This document shows, in pieces, positions 7,064 to 14,887 of a stretch of DNA of 34,295 nucleotides. The stretch covers positions 1 to 34,295 of the forward strand of contig JAIEMT010000052.1 of the NCBI GenBank assembly GCA_019751945.1, read 5' to 3'. The translations under genes and the position numbers were made by a program. Position 1 is the first letter of the stretch, and every line of letters begins with the position of its first letter. Origin of the DNA: a bacterium. GTDB lineage: Bacteria > Bdellovibrionota > UBA1018. A model generated the notes under the pieces. That model made no database searches. It was not told the DNA's origin and was given only the letters and a program-made list of their open reading frames with translations.

Positions 7064-7076
7064 TTGCAGTCTGCAA
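7064..7076. promoter_or_regulatory. 13-bp palindrome over the marR start, likely MarR operator
   Basis: TTGCAG and CTGCAA are perfect inverted arms around one T. MarR proteins bind short palindromes with TTGC/GCAA ends near their own promoters, and this one lies at about +14 of the predicted transcript. It contains the TTG start codon, and its last base begins the alternative ATG. Autorepression is an inference from position and symmetry. Confidence 0.55.
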
Positions 7077-7528
7077 TGAATGGGGTCAGCATCACGAAGG
7101 ATCAACTCAGTGACGATATCGCAGCTCAAGAGCTGTTGAAGGTCGTACCGCGTGTCATGCGATCCATTCGCGCAGAACTCTGGAGCCTTTCTAAAGGCGA
7201 TCTCACCGTCCCTCAGTTTAGAATCCTGTTTCATCTCAAAGAAATGCCGCGAAATAATCGCCAGCTTGCAGATTTACAAGGCGTGAGCGTCGCTGCGATG
7301 TCTCGAATGGTAGACGGTCTGGTGAAGCGCAGTTTGATTCGAAGAATTGTGAGCACTGAAGATCGCAGACAGGTGCACTTGGAGCTGACGAAGGTGGGGC
7401 ATGAAAAGCTCTCTCGAATCCAAGGTGCAATGAGAAGAACTTTTTCGGAAAAATTATCGGGTATCGATGCGCAGTTAAAAATCTCGCTGCTCTCAGGTCT
7501 GAGCGCATTGGAGGAACTCTTCAGGTGA
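7064..7528 (+). CDS. MarR-family transcriptional regulator
   Basis: The 154-residue protein has the MarR winged-helix core: a recognition region NNRQLADLQGVSVAAMSRMV near residues 62-81 and the wing STEDRRQVHLELT. It is expected to be a dimer that binds DNA and is released by small ligands. The TTG at 7064 has AGGGG seven bases upstream; the ATG at 7076 (150 residues) is the alternative, with poorer spacing. It is the first gene of the efflux operon and overlaps the following tolC by four bases (GTGA), so it almost surely controls the pump genes. Confidence 0.88.
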   Translation: MQSAMNGVSITKDQLSDDIAAQELLKVVPRVMRSIRAELWSLSKGDLTVPQFRILFHLKEMPRNNRQLADLQGVSVAAMSRMVDGLVKRSLIRRIVSTEDRRQVHLELTKVGHEKLSRIQGAMRRTFSEKLSGIDAQLKISLLSGLSALEELFR

Positions 7529-8814
7529 AACGCATCTCGGCGCTGTGGGTTTTATTTTTGGTGGGGAATACGGCTTCTGCAGCTGTTGCGAAGAGTGATG
7601 GTTATAATCTCAATGAACTTTTTGAAGCATCGTTGAAGCGCAGTGAGGCCATTGGGATTCAAACGGAGTTGGTGAATCAGGCTGAAGAAAAATATTCGCA
7701 GGCCAAGGCTGCCTTTTTCCCAACAATCAGTGCAACGGGAATTTATCTGTTACAACAATCTCCTTCGGCTACGGCTACAACTCTTTCTCCGGCTGAACAA
7801 ACCACTGCGAAAATCACGGCTTCTCAGCCCCTTTTTCGAGGAATGGCTGAGTATGCCTCTCTTTCTCAACAGAATTTGCAAGTAACCGCTCAGATCTCAG
7901 CGAAACGTCAAGCTGCGGCCGAGCTTTACGCGAGCGTCGTGAGTAACTTCTATTCGATCCTTTCGATGGAACAGATCCTGAAAGACTTTCAAGAAGAGAT
8001 CACCGTTTATGAAAAACGAATTTCTGATCTGAACGCACGAATCAAGATCGGTCGTTCTAAGATGAGCGAAGCGTTGACCGTGCGATCCGCACTCGACACC
8101 TTGGCTGCTCAGGCTGAAGAGGCGAAGGGTCAGCTCTCCGCAGCGCGTGAAGCGTTTGCCTTTCTCACGGGCTTGGACCGCAATGCGATTGTGAAAGAGA
8201 CTGATAAGATTGAAATCAAGCCCGACACTTTAGACAATTACTTAAAACGAATTGAAGAGCGTCCCGATGTGAAGTCCGCGCGAGATACATTGGAAGCAGT
8301 CGAGAAGGGCGTCGAGATTGCACGGGCAGGTCACTTCCCTACATTAAGCTTGGCGGGGAACTACTACTTCAAGCGACCTGGGATTGCGCAGAATCAGAAT
8401 TGGGATGCTTCAGTCACCGCCACTCTTCCTCTCTTTTCGGGGGGCTTGGTCAATGCCCAGGTGAGGCAAGCTGCAGCGGCCACTCGTCAGAGCGATCTGA
8501 CGTTGGCGCAAGCGCGTCGGTTAGCGGATCAGGAAATTCGCACGGGCTATAGCAATCTTCAAAGCGGAATGAGTCGAGTGAAGCTTTTGGAACGTGCGAC
8601 GCAAACAGCGTACGAAAACTATCAGGCCCAAATCAAAGATTACAAATTGGGATTGGTGACCAACCTTGATGTGCTCCAAGCCATTACATCTTGGCATGAG
8701 TCGCTTCGAGCGTTGGATGCTCTTAAATTTCAAGCGAAGTTGGATTTTGTAAAACTCGAAACGTCGGCAGCCTTGAGGCCCAGTGCGCAGACGCTTCAGG
8801 CGATCGGAAAGTAG
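7525..8814 (+). CDS. TolC-family outer-membrane efflux protein
   Basis: The 429-residue protein has a signal peptide (cleavage near TASA-A, residue 20) and the two repeats of the outer-membrane efflux protein fold. Both halves have the long heptad-like helices typical of the periplasmic tunnel, and conserved segments such as ARAGHFPTLSLAGNYYF begin the second half. It would form a trimeric channel across the outer membrane. The GTG start overlaps the stop of marR. It lacks a lipobox, unlike the second TolC-like protein of this operon. It probably supplies the exit duct for one or both RND pumps downstream. Confidence 0.9.
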   Translation: MKRISALWVLFLVGNTASAAVAKSDGYNLNELFEASLKRSEAIGIQTELVNQAEEKYSQAKAAFFPTISATGIYLLQQSPSATATTLSPAEQTTAKITASQPLFRGMAEYASLSQQNLQVTAQISAKRQAAAELYASVVSNFYSILSMEQILKDFQEEITVYEKRISDLNARIKIGRSKMSEALTVRSALDTLAAQAEEAKGQLSAAREAFAFLTGLDRNAIVKETDKIEIKPDTLDNYLKRIEERPDVKSARDTLEAVEKGVEIARAGHFPTLSLAGNYYFKRPGIAQNQNWDASVTATLPLFSGGLVNAQVRQAAAATRQSDLTLAQARRLADQEIRTGYSNLQSGMSRVKLLERATQTAYENYQAQIKDYKLGLVTNLDVLQAITSWHESLRALDALKFQAKLDFVKLETSAALRPSAQTLQAIGK

Positions 8815-8836
8815 ATCGAAGAGGGGGGATGGATCG

Positions 8837-9451
8837 ATGAAAATTTTGAGATCTCAGTGGGTGGGAATTCTGCTTTTAGCCGCGATGGGGAGCTCGTGTA
8901 ATGATCATGCTCCTATTCGTGATGGAAACAATGCGCAGAACGCGGCTTTCACGACAGCTCGTTGGGCAGAGTTAGAGCCTGCAGCGGGAACTTACAAAGG
9001 CGTGATGCGCATGACAGAGACAGGAAATGAGTACGCCTGTACCTTGATCCTGACACGCATGTTGGATTTGGTCACCGCAAATGGAACGCCCGTACCCACC
9101 GAAACCATTCAGGTGCCCAAGCTTTACGGCACGCTCATGTTCGATGCCATGGCCAATGAAACCGACAATACCAAGTTTGAAGAGCTTCTCTATCCTCTGG
9201 GTCACTATTGGAAAATGGTTTTTGATTACGCCGATTACAACACCAGCACGCATAGCATGGTGTTGCCGTACACCGTCTCTAGCTACAACAAAGGACCGTT
9301 TGGTCAGCTCTTTGGGCGTCTGGAGAGTGGCGAGTTCGTCGGGTCTTGGAATTCTCGATATGGAGAAAACGTCGGCGAGTTCACTCTTCGTCGCGTTACA
9401 GACGATGGAAAGTGTCTGAAATCTGGGGATGAATGTAAGAGGAAAAAGTAA
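8837..9451 (+). CDS. Lipoprotein of the efflux operon, unknown function
   Basis: I choose the ATG at 8837, since GAGGGGGG lies upstream and the product begins with a proper signal peptide (MKILRSQWVGILLLAAMGSSC). An upstream in-frame ATG would add an Arg-rich stretch overlapping tolC. The lipobox GSSC (Cys21) is slightly off consensus at -3. The 204-residue product has a predicted beta-rich domain starting with the motif AGTYKGVMRM, which resembles KGKYQGYIEV in the lipoprotein-TolC fusion two genes downstream. The two may be related domains. No known family is recognised. The stop abuts the next start without a gap. Confidence 0.75.
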   Translation: MKILRSQWVGILLLAAMGSSCNDHAPIRDGNNAQNAAFTTARWAELEPAAGTYKGVMRMTETGNEYACTLILTRMLDLVTANGTPVPTETIQVPKLYGTLMFDAMANETDNTKFEELLYPLGHYWKMVFDYADYNTSTHSMVLPYTVSSYNKGPFGQLFGRLESGEFVGSWNSRYGENVGEFTLRRVTDDGKCLKSGDECKRKK

Positions 9452-10159
9452 ATGAACTTCAACAGACTGATGATTGCAACGGGAGTTTCGATTCTCTTTT
9501 TTCAAGGAGTTTGTCACGCCGATGATTCGGTGAGCACGGCTTACTCGCGAGAGATTCAAAATCCCTATGGGCAGATTTTGAGCTTTCGTTTAGGTGCACA
9601 TTCTCCGCAGTCCATTGCCTTCACGAATTGGAATAACTACACCTTCAACTTCAACGACCAGAGAAAAGAAGCGGCCAGCTTTGAGCTCGGTTGGGAAATG
9701 GCAGCCTTCCCTGTTGGAAAAACCACGGTCTATATTTCTGAAACAGTCAGCTTCAGTAGCTTTAGTTTGAAGCTACCCCCGGGCTTTATCACCAATACGG
9801 GCGGGCTTTCTGCGACGTTTGCTCTCTTCGGTATGGATTCGCGAATTGGACAGGCCTGGGAAGGTTTTCCTGTGGCTTGGATCAAACCATTCTGGGACGC
9901 GGGCTATCGCTTCAGTCTTTACAACCAGACGGGTGCTTCGGAGCTCATAGCCGGTGAGGGCAGTGCAGGGAACTGGACCGCCGGCGTTGGTATGCGTTTC
10001 TGGGTAAATCGCGGTGCTTCGATCAATTCTGAATTTCCCGGACGGTATATTCAGCTTCCTATTTTTTTGACGGCAAAGCTGAGTCGAATTTTCCCAAATG
10101 GTGCGGGAGTGGATCCCGGCGCAACAACGATCAGTGCTGGATTGAGTGTGGGGCTCTAA
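9452..10159 (+). CDS. Small beta-barrel-like outer-membrane protein
   Basis: The 235-residue protein has a signal peptide (MNFNRLMIATGVSILFFQGVCHA, cleavage before Asp-Asp; shown in parts: MNFNRLMIATG, then GVCHA). The mature part alternates polar and aromatic/hydrophobic residues, as in strands of an outer-membrane barrel, with a C-terminus ISAGLSVGL that resembles a closing strand although it lacks the usual terminal Phe. It has few charged runs and many Gly, Asn and Phe residues. No named family is recognised. It starts at the base after the stop of the lipoprotein gene and ends two bases before the next gene, so it belongs to the operon. A role in the outer-membrane part of the pump is inference. 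Confidence 0.7.
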   Translation: MNFNRLMIATGVSILFFQGVCHADDSVSTAYSREIQNPYGQILSFRLGAHSPQSIAFTNWNNYTFNFNDQRKEAASFELGWEMAAFPVGKTTVYISETVSFSSFSLKLPPGFITNTGGLSATFALFGMDSRIGQAWEGFPVAWIKPFWDAGYRFSLYNQTGASELIAGEGSAGNWTAGVGMRFWVNRGASINSEFPGRYIQLPIFLTAKLSRIFPNGAGVDPGATTISAGLSVGL

Positions 10160-10160
10160 T

Positions 10161-11747
10161 ATGAAGAAGCTGTTTTTACTCGTCGCTATTTTGTCACTCT
10201 CTGCTTGTGATTTTGACAAGCAGAGCACGGAATTCTCGACGGCCAAAGGAAAGTACCAAGGGTACATCGAAGTAAAAACCGGGGGTAAAACCACCCAGAC
10301 ATTGGTTTTCGCCGAGATTACAGACAAAGGCTCGAAAACTTTGAACCTCGCCATTCGAGCGATCGAGGGGGATGCGAAGTGGGACTATGACGTCGCCTTG
10401 GTTCAGACCGGTGTTTTGAAATTTCAAGGCATGGATCTCGTTTCAGATGGCGGAACTTGCTTTGTCTACGGAAACATTCAGTACCTCCCTTTTGCTCGCC
10501 TTTGTTTTGACGGCCAAGTCTTGGCCATTCAGTTCACTCCAAAAACAGGAGAGCCTGTTTTAAAAATTCAGTTGGATCGAGAAGATTTGACCAAGGTTCC
10601 TCCGATGGAAACACCGGCGGAGTTTACGATGGAAGCCTTGATGGAGCGCGCGGCAACCCAGGGTTTCGACACCCGTGTTCAGTTTCAACAAGTGCTCATG
10701 GCTCGAAAGAATGCGGAGCTCGCTTCGAGTTTGTTGGTTCCCCATCTTTCAGCAGGAAATATTATTGGCGGTTATTTCAACGGTTGGAATATCATGCTTC
10801 GTAGTCTTGGCGACTTGGTTCCGTTTTTGTTTCCAGATCGTTGGTATAAAGCATCTAAGACTGAAAGAGAAGCTGAGGCGGAGCTGTACGCTCTCGTCAT
10901 TATGCAGGCGGATGCACTTAGTATTGCCGAAGGTCTGAGCTACGCGATTGCTCGCGACGAAGAAGTATTAGAACAGCTGAATTCAGAAGTGGCCATGGTT
11001 GTGAAAATTCGCGATCAAGAAATTATTCCTCGTGAGCAACAAAATGGACTCCCGGCTGGAACATCGAATGATCTGACCTCGATTGTGCTTTCCATCTTGG
11101 AAAGTGTCGCTGCCCTTCGTGAAACGATCGAAGGCGAATATGCCGCAATGGCGCAGACGGTGGGTTTCTTTAATCCCAAGGCCATCTCTCTGATTACGAC
11201 TTCTGTCGCTCAAGTGAACGTGGAAACTCCCGAAGACTTGCCAGCGTATTCGACTCTACTTTCGGTGGCATTGCAGCGGTCGTTCGAATTGAAGCAGATC
11301 GACGCGCTCTTGGCTGCGGCTCGTTTGGATCGAAAGGAACGTCTCTTTAGCTGGATGGATCCAGGGGGAGATCCAGGTGGAGTTTTGGGAGTGAACCTGA
11401 TTCCCTACCTCGGCCTTGGAAAAGTGAACGAGGCGCTGATTCAGGAGAAGCGTCGGGGCATTCAGGGGCTTCTGACGGATAAAGTCGACCGAGCTTACGG
11501 AGATCGCGGCGCCGCTATTACGTCTTATCAATTGGCAAAGGCGCGAAGTGCGGTTCAAGACCGCCGTGTTGCCAAGAATCTGGCGTCTCTGCGTTTGGAC
11601 CTCGATTTCTCGATTGCGGATCTGGTCGCGTCTCTTCAAGATCAAGTAAAGGGACAGATCGACGTCATTAATGCGAAGTACCAGTTCTATCTGGTCCATG
11701 CGAGAATCAACCGACTCTTAATGGCGGGGCCTTACGCACGCTGGTGA
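10161..11747 (+). CDS. Lipoprotein with N-terminal domain fused to TolC-like region
   Basis: The start at ATG 10161 gives a clean lipoprotein signal (MKKLFLLVAILSLSAC, Cys16); an in-frame GTG 15 bases upstream lies in the preceding gene. Residues about 20-125 form a beta-rich domain opening with KGKYQGYIEV. From about residue 135 on, the pattern is that of outer-membrane efflux proteins: FTMEALMERAATQGFD, a Gln/Ala-rich helix, LLVPHLSAG, and a second repeat near 370-430. Total length is 528 residues, longer than ordinary TolC proteins because of the extra domain. Asp follows the lipidated Cys, an inner-membrane retention signal in enterobacteria. The TolC assignment is from pattern, less certain than for the gene at 7525. 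Confidence 0.72.
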   Translation: MKKLFLLVAILSLSACDFDKQSTEFSTAKGKYQGYIEVKTGGKTTQTLVFAEITDKGSKTLNLAIRAIEGDAKWDYDVALVQTGVLKFQGMDLVSDGGTCFVYGNIQYLPFARLCFDGQVLAIQFTPKTGEPVLKIQLDREDLTKVPPMETPAEFTMEALMERAATQGFDTRVQFQQVLMARKNAELASSLLVPHLSAGNIIGGYFNGWNIMLRSLGDLVPFLFPDRWYKASKTEREAEAELYALVIMQADALSIAEGLSYAIARDEEVLEQLNSEVAMVVKIRDQEIIPREQQNGLPAGTSNDLTSIVLSILESVAALRETIEGEYAAMAQTVGFFNPKAISLITTSVAQVNVETPEDLPAYSTLLSVALQRSFELKQIDALLAAARLDRKERLFSWMDPGGDPGGVLGVNLIPYLGLGKVNEALIQEKRRGIQGLLTDKVDRAYGDRGAAITSYQLAKARSAVQDRRVAKNLASLRLDLDFSIADLVASLQDQVKGQIDVINAKYQFYLVHARINRLLMAGPYARW

Positions 11748-11761
11748 CATAAACTACTGAG

Positions 11762-14700
11762 ATGACACTCTCCGAAATTTCCATCAATCGCCCCGTTTTC
11801 GCGTGGATGTTGATGGCGGCGCTTATCATTTTTGGCGCCATTTCGTTTCAGCGCATGGGAATCAGTCAGCTTCCCGACGTGAATTTTCCAGTCGTGAACA
11901 TTAATGTTCAGCTCGATAACGCCGCTCCGGAAGTCATGGAGATGGATGTCGTCGACGTGATCGAAGACACGGTCATGGGCATTGAAGGTTTGCGCACAGT
12001 GACTTCGACAGCGAGTCAAGGCATTGCCAACATCACCTGTGAATTCGAGTTGAATCACAATATCGATGTGGCTCTTCAAGAAGTTCAGAACCGCATCTTT
12101 CAAGTTCGCAATCACTTGCCGATCAAGCTCTATCCGCCGGTCATTACTAAGACGAATCCCGAAGATCAGCCCATTCTTTGGGTCATGGTGACGGCCGACG
12201 ATGGAATTTCTTTACACGACCAGATGATCTACGCCCGCAATACTCTGAAAGATCAACTCTCATCGATTTCAGGGGTGGGAAATATCCAGCTCGGGGGTTA
12301 CGTTGATCCGAACCTGCGCGTCTGGGTCGATGCCAAGAAGATGTACCAGCTGGACCTGACGTCTCAAGATATTTTGAATACGATTCAGTCCGAGCAAATC
12401 GAACAACCTGCAGGTCGAATTGAAAGCACGCTCAAAGAATTCAACGTCCGCGTTCTGGGTGAAGCGAAGACTCCGGCCGATTTCGGAAAAATTCGAATTA
12501 CCACCCGCGGGGGCGCACCGAATTACAATCCCATCCCGGTTTCTAATCTTGCGAAGGTGGAAGAGGGGATTTCGGATTTAAGAGCGCTCTCCCGTTTCAA
12601 TGGGAAGACTGCCGTCGGCTTGGGAGTGGTGAAGCAGCACGGCTCCAACGCCGTTGAAGTAGCGCGTCTCATTCGAAAGAAGATTGAACAGATCAAGCCC
12701 ACGCTCTTGCCGGGCTATCACATGGATGTTCGCCTCGACACCACTCAGTATATTAAGGAATCGGTTGAAGAACTCAATTTCACGCTGATCCTTTCGGCCA
12801 TCCTCACGTCGGTGGTCTGTTTTATTTTCTTGGGGTCTTGGTCCTCGACCATCAACGTCCTTTTTGCGATTCCTACTTCGATCGTGGGAGCATTCATTGC
12901 ACTCTATTTTTTTGGTTTCACCTTAAACACGTTCACCCTGCTGGGGCTGAGCTTAGCCATCGGCATCGTCGTCGACGACGCCATCATGATGCTCGAGAAC
13001 ATCGTTCGACATTTCGAGATGGGGAAGACTCGGCGCCAAGCCGCACTGGACGGCTCTAAGGAAATCACCTTTGCTGCGTTGGCGGCCACTCTGGCTATTG
13101 CCGCGATCTTTGTTCCTGTGATTTTCATGCGCGGAGTGATCGGTCGCTTCTTCTATCAGTATGGAATCACGGTAACAGTGGCTGTATTTCTTTCACTCTT
13201 AGAAGCTCTGACTTTAACTCCCATGCGTTGCGCGCGCTTTCTTCATTCTGCTAAGGAGTCGTCCAAAAGTTCTGTGAAGAAGGGTACCGGTAAATTCATG
13301 CAGCGCGTGGATCGCTTCATGGATCTCCTCTCTGAAAAGTACCGCGAGAGTTTGAAGTGGACTTTGGGCCATCGCAATCGAATCATCTACGCGTCTCTCG
13401 GATTTTTCGCGGTGACGATGGCTCTGATGTACGGTCTGAGACAGGAGCTGATTCCTGAACAAGATCAGTCTCTGTTTTTGCTCAACATCAAAGCTCCAGT
13501 GGGAACCTCCATTCAAGCGTCCGATCAGATTTTCAAAAAAGCTGAGGCCTACTTGGTTTCTCAGCCAGAAATTCAGGACTACTACACCACCATCGGGAAT
13601 TATCAGAACAACGACATCGTCAACGCCGGCAACATCTACGTCATCTTGAAAAACCCGAAGGAAAGAAAGGCCAGCCAGCGCGAAGTGATGGATCGAGCGC
13701 GCTCCGCCATTCGTCAACTGCTGCCTGAGTCCGAAGTTTTTGCCCAAGACTTGTCGCTCTCGGGATTCAGCGCCAGTCGCGGCTATCCGATCGAGTTCAT
13801 CATTCAAGGACCTGATTGGAAGGACCTCGCTCAGTATGCCAAGACCATCATGGCCAAGTTGAAAGATTCTGGAATGGTCGAAGATCTGAACACCGACTTC
13901 CAAGACGGCATGCCGGAAATTCACATCGTTCCCGACAGGGACCGTGCCGCCGCTCGTGGGGTGGGCGTGAGCTCAATGGGTTCAGAAGTGGGAACTCTGA
14001 TCGGTGGCCAACTCTTTGGTGCGGACACCCAGTATCCGAAGGACGGTCATCGTTACTACATTCGTGTTCGTTCGGAACAAGATCAGCATAACGAACCAGA
14101 GGATCTCAACAACGTCCTCCTGAGAAACAATCGCGGTTCTGGGGGAGAGTTGATTCGTCTTTCAGAAGTAGCTGACATTAAGATGGGTTCGGCCCTCCAG
14201 CTCGTTTCGCGCTTGAATCGGCAGCGCGCGATTCCGATTTACGCCAATGTGAAGCACGGCAAGTCTCAACAGGCCGCTATTCAAGCCGTGGAAAAAATCG
14301 GGAAAGAAGTGCTGCCCTCCGGATATCGCATTAAGATAGTGGGAAGCGCTGAAGCCTTTCGCGACGCCTTTGACAGTCTGATCTTTGCTCTGGGACTCGG
14401 AATCATCGTGGCCTACATGGTGCTGGCTTCGCAGTTCAATAGCTTCATCCATCCCATCACGGTGCTCATGGCGTTGCCCTTCAGTTTGTCGGGAGCATTG
14501 CTCGCTCTTTTTATTACCGGGCAGTCGCTCAACCTTTTCAGCATGATTGGTTTGATTCTCTTGATGGGGATTGTGAAAAAGAATTCCATTCTCCTGGTGG
14601 ACTTTACGAATCATCGGCGGGAAGCAGGCCTTGAACCTGAGAAGGCCCTCATTGATGCTTGTCCAGTCCGCTTACGTCCCATTCTCATGACGTCGGTAGC

Positions 14701-14887
14701 AACCGTAGTAGGTGCCATCCCCGCTGCGCTGGCGTTTGGTCCAGGCGCAGAAACTCGAATCCCCATGGCCATTGCCATCATCGGGGGCGTGATTGTTTCC
14801 ACCTTCCTCACTCTTTACACCGTTCCTTGTGTGTACAGCCTCTTCACTCGATTTGAACGTCCCGAGGTAGAAGAGAGCCTAGCGTGA
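11762..14887 (+). CDS. RND efflux permease, HAE1 (AcrB/MdtB) type, first of tandem pair
   Basis: The 1041-residue protein has the RND layout: helix 1 near residues 13-30, a large periplasmic domain, helices 2-6 near 335-490, a second periplasmic domain, and helices 8-12 at the C-terminus. Helix 4 has the proton-relay pair Asp405-Asp406 (GIVVDDAIMM), and the Lys of helix 10 is kept in MGIVKKNSILLVDF. It would form a trimer in the inner membrane that uses the proton gradient to pump drugs, lipids or other hydrophobic molecules. It starts 14 bases after the lipoprotein-TolC gene and overlaps the second RND gene by four bases. The pair is highly similar throughout, recalling MdtB-MdtC. Confidence 0.93.
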   Translation: MTLSEISINRPVFAWMLMAALIIFGAISFQRMGISQLPDVNFPVVNINVQLDNAAPEVMEMDVVDVIEDTVMGIEGLRTVTSTASQGIANITCEFELNHNIDVALQEVQNRIFQVRNHLPIKLYPPVITKTNPEDQPILWVMVTADDGISLHDQMIYARNTLKDQLSSISGVGNIQLGGYVDPNLRVWVDAKKMYQLDLTSQDILNTIQSEQIEQPAGRIESTLKEFNVRVLGEAKTPADFGKIRITTRGGAPNYNPIPVSNLAKVEEGISDLRALSRFNGKTAVGLGVVKQHGSNAVEVARLIRKKIEQIKPTLLPGYHMDVRLDTTQYIKESVEELNFTLILSAILTSVVCFIFLGSWSSTINVLFAIPTSIVGAFIALYFFGFTLNTFTLLGLSLAIGIVVDDAIMMLENIVRHFEMGKTRRQAALDGSKEITFAALAATLAIAAIFVPVIFMRGVIGRFFYQYGITVTVAVFLSLLEALTLTPMRCARFLHSAKESSKSSVKKGTGKFMQRVDRFMDLLSEKYRESLKWTLGHRNRIIYASLGFFAVTMALMYGLRQELIPEQDQSLFLLNIKAPVGTSIQASDQIFKKAEAYLVSQPEIQDYYTTIGNYQNNDIVNAGNIYVILKNPKERKASQREVMDRARSAIRQLLPESEVFAQDLSLSGFSASRGYPIEFIIQGPDWKDLAQYAKTIMAKLKDSGMVEDLNTDFQDGMPEIHIVPDRDRAAARGVGVSSMGSEVGTLIGGQLFGADTQYPKDGHRYYIRVRSEQDQHNEPEDLNNVLLRNNRGSGGELIRLSEVADIKMGSALQLVSRLNRQRAIPIYANVKHGKSQQAAIQAVEKIGKEVLPSGYRIKIVGSAEAFRDAFDSLIFALGLGIIVAYMVLASQFNSFIHPITVLMALPFSLSGALLALFITGQSLNLFSMIGLILLMGIVKKNSILLVDFTNHRREAGLEPEKALIDACPVRLRPILMTSVATVVGAIPAALAFGPGAETRIPMAIAIIGGVIVSTFLTLYTVPCVYSLFTRFERPEVEESLA

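Noticed and set aside
8972..9559. Minus-strand frame of 195 codons over the lipoprotein and barrel genes
   Set aside because: The plus strand holds two exported proteins with signal peptides and tight operon spacing; the antisense frame has no start signal.
13214..13924. Long minus-strand frame (236 codons) inside the first RND gene
   Set aside because: It is antisense to conserved RND coding sequence, has no domain and no promoter or ribosome binding site that I can see.
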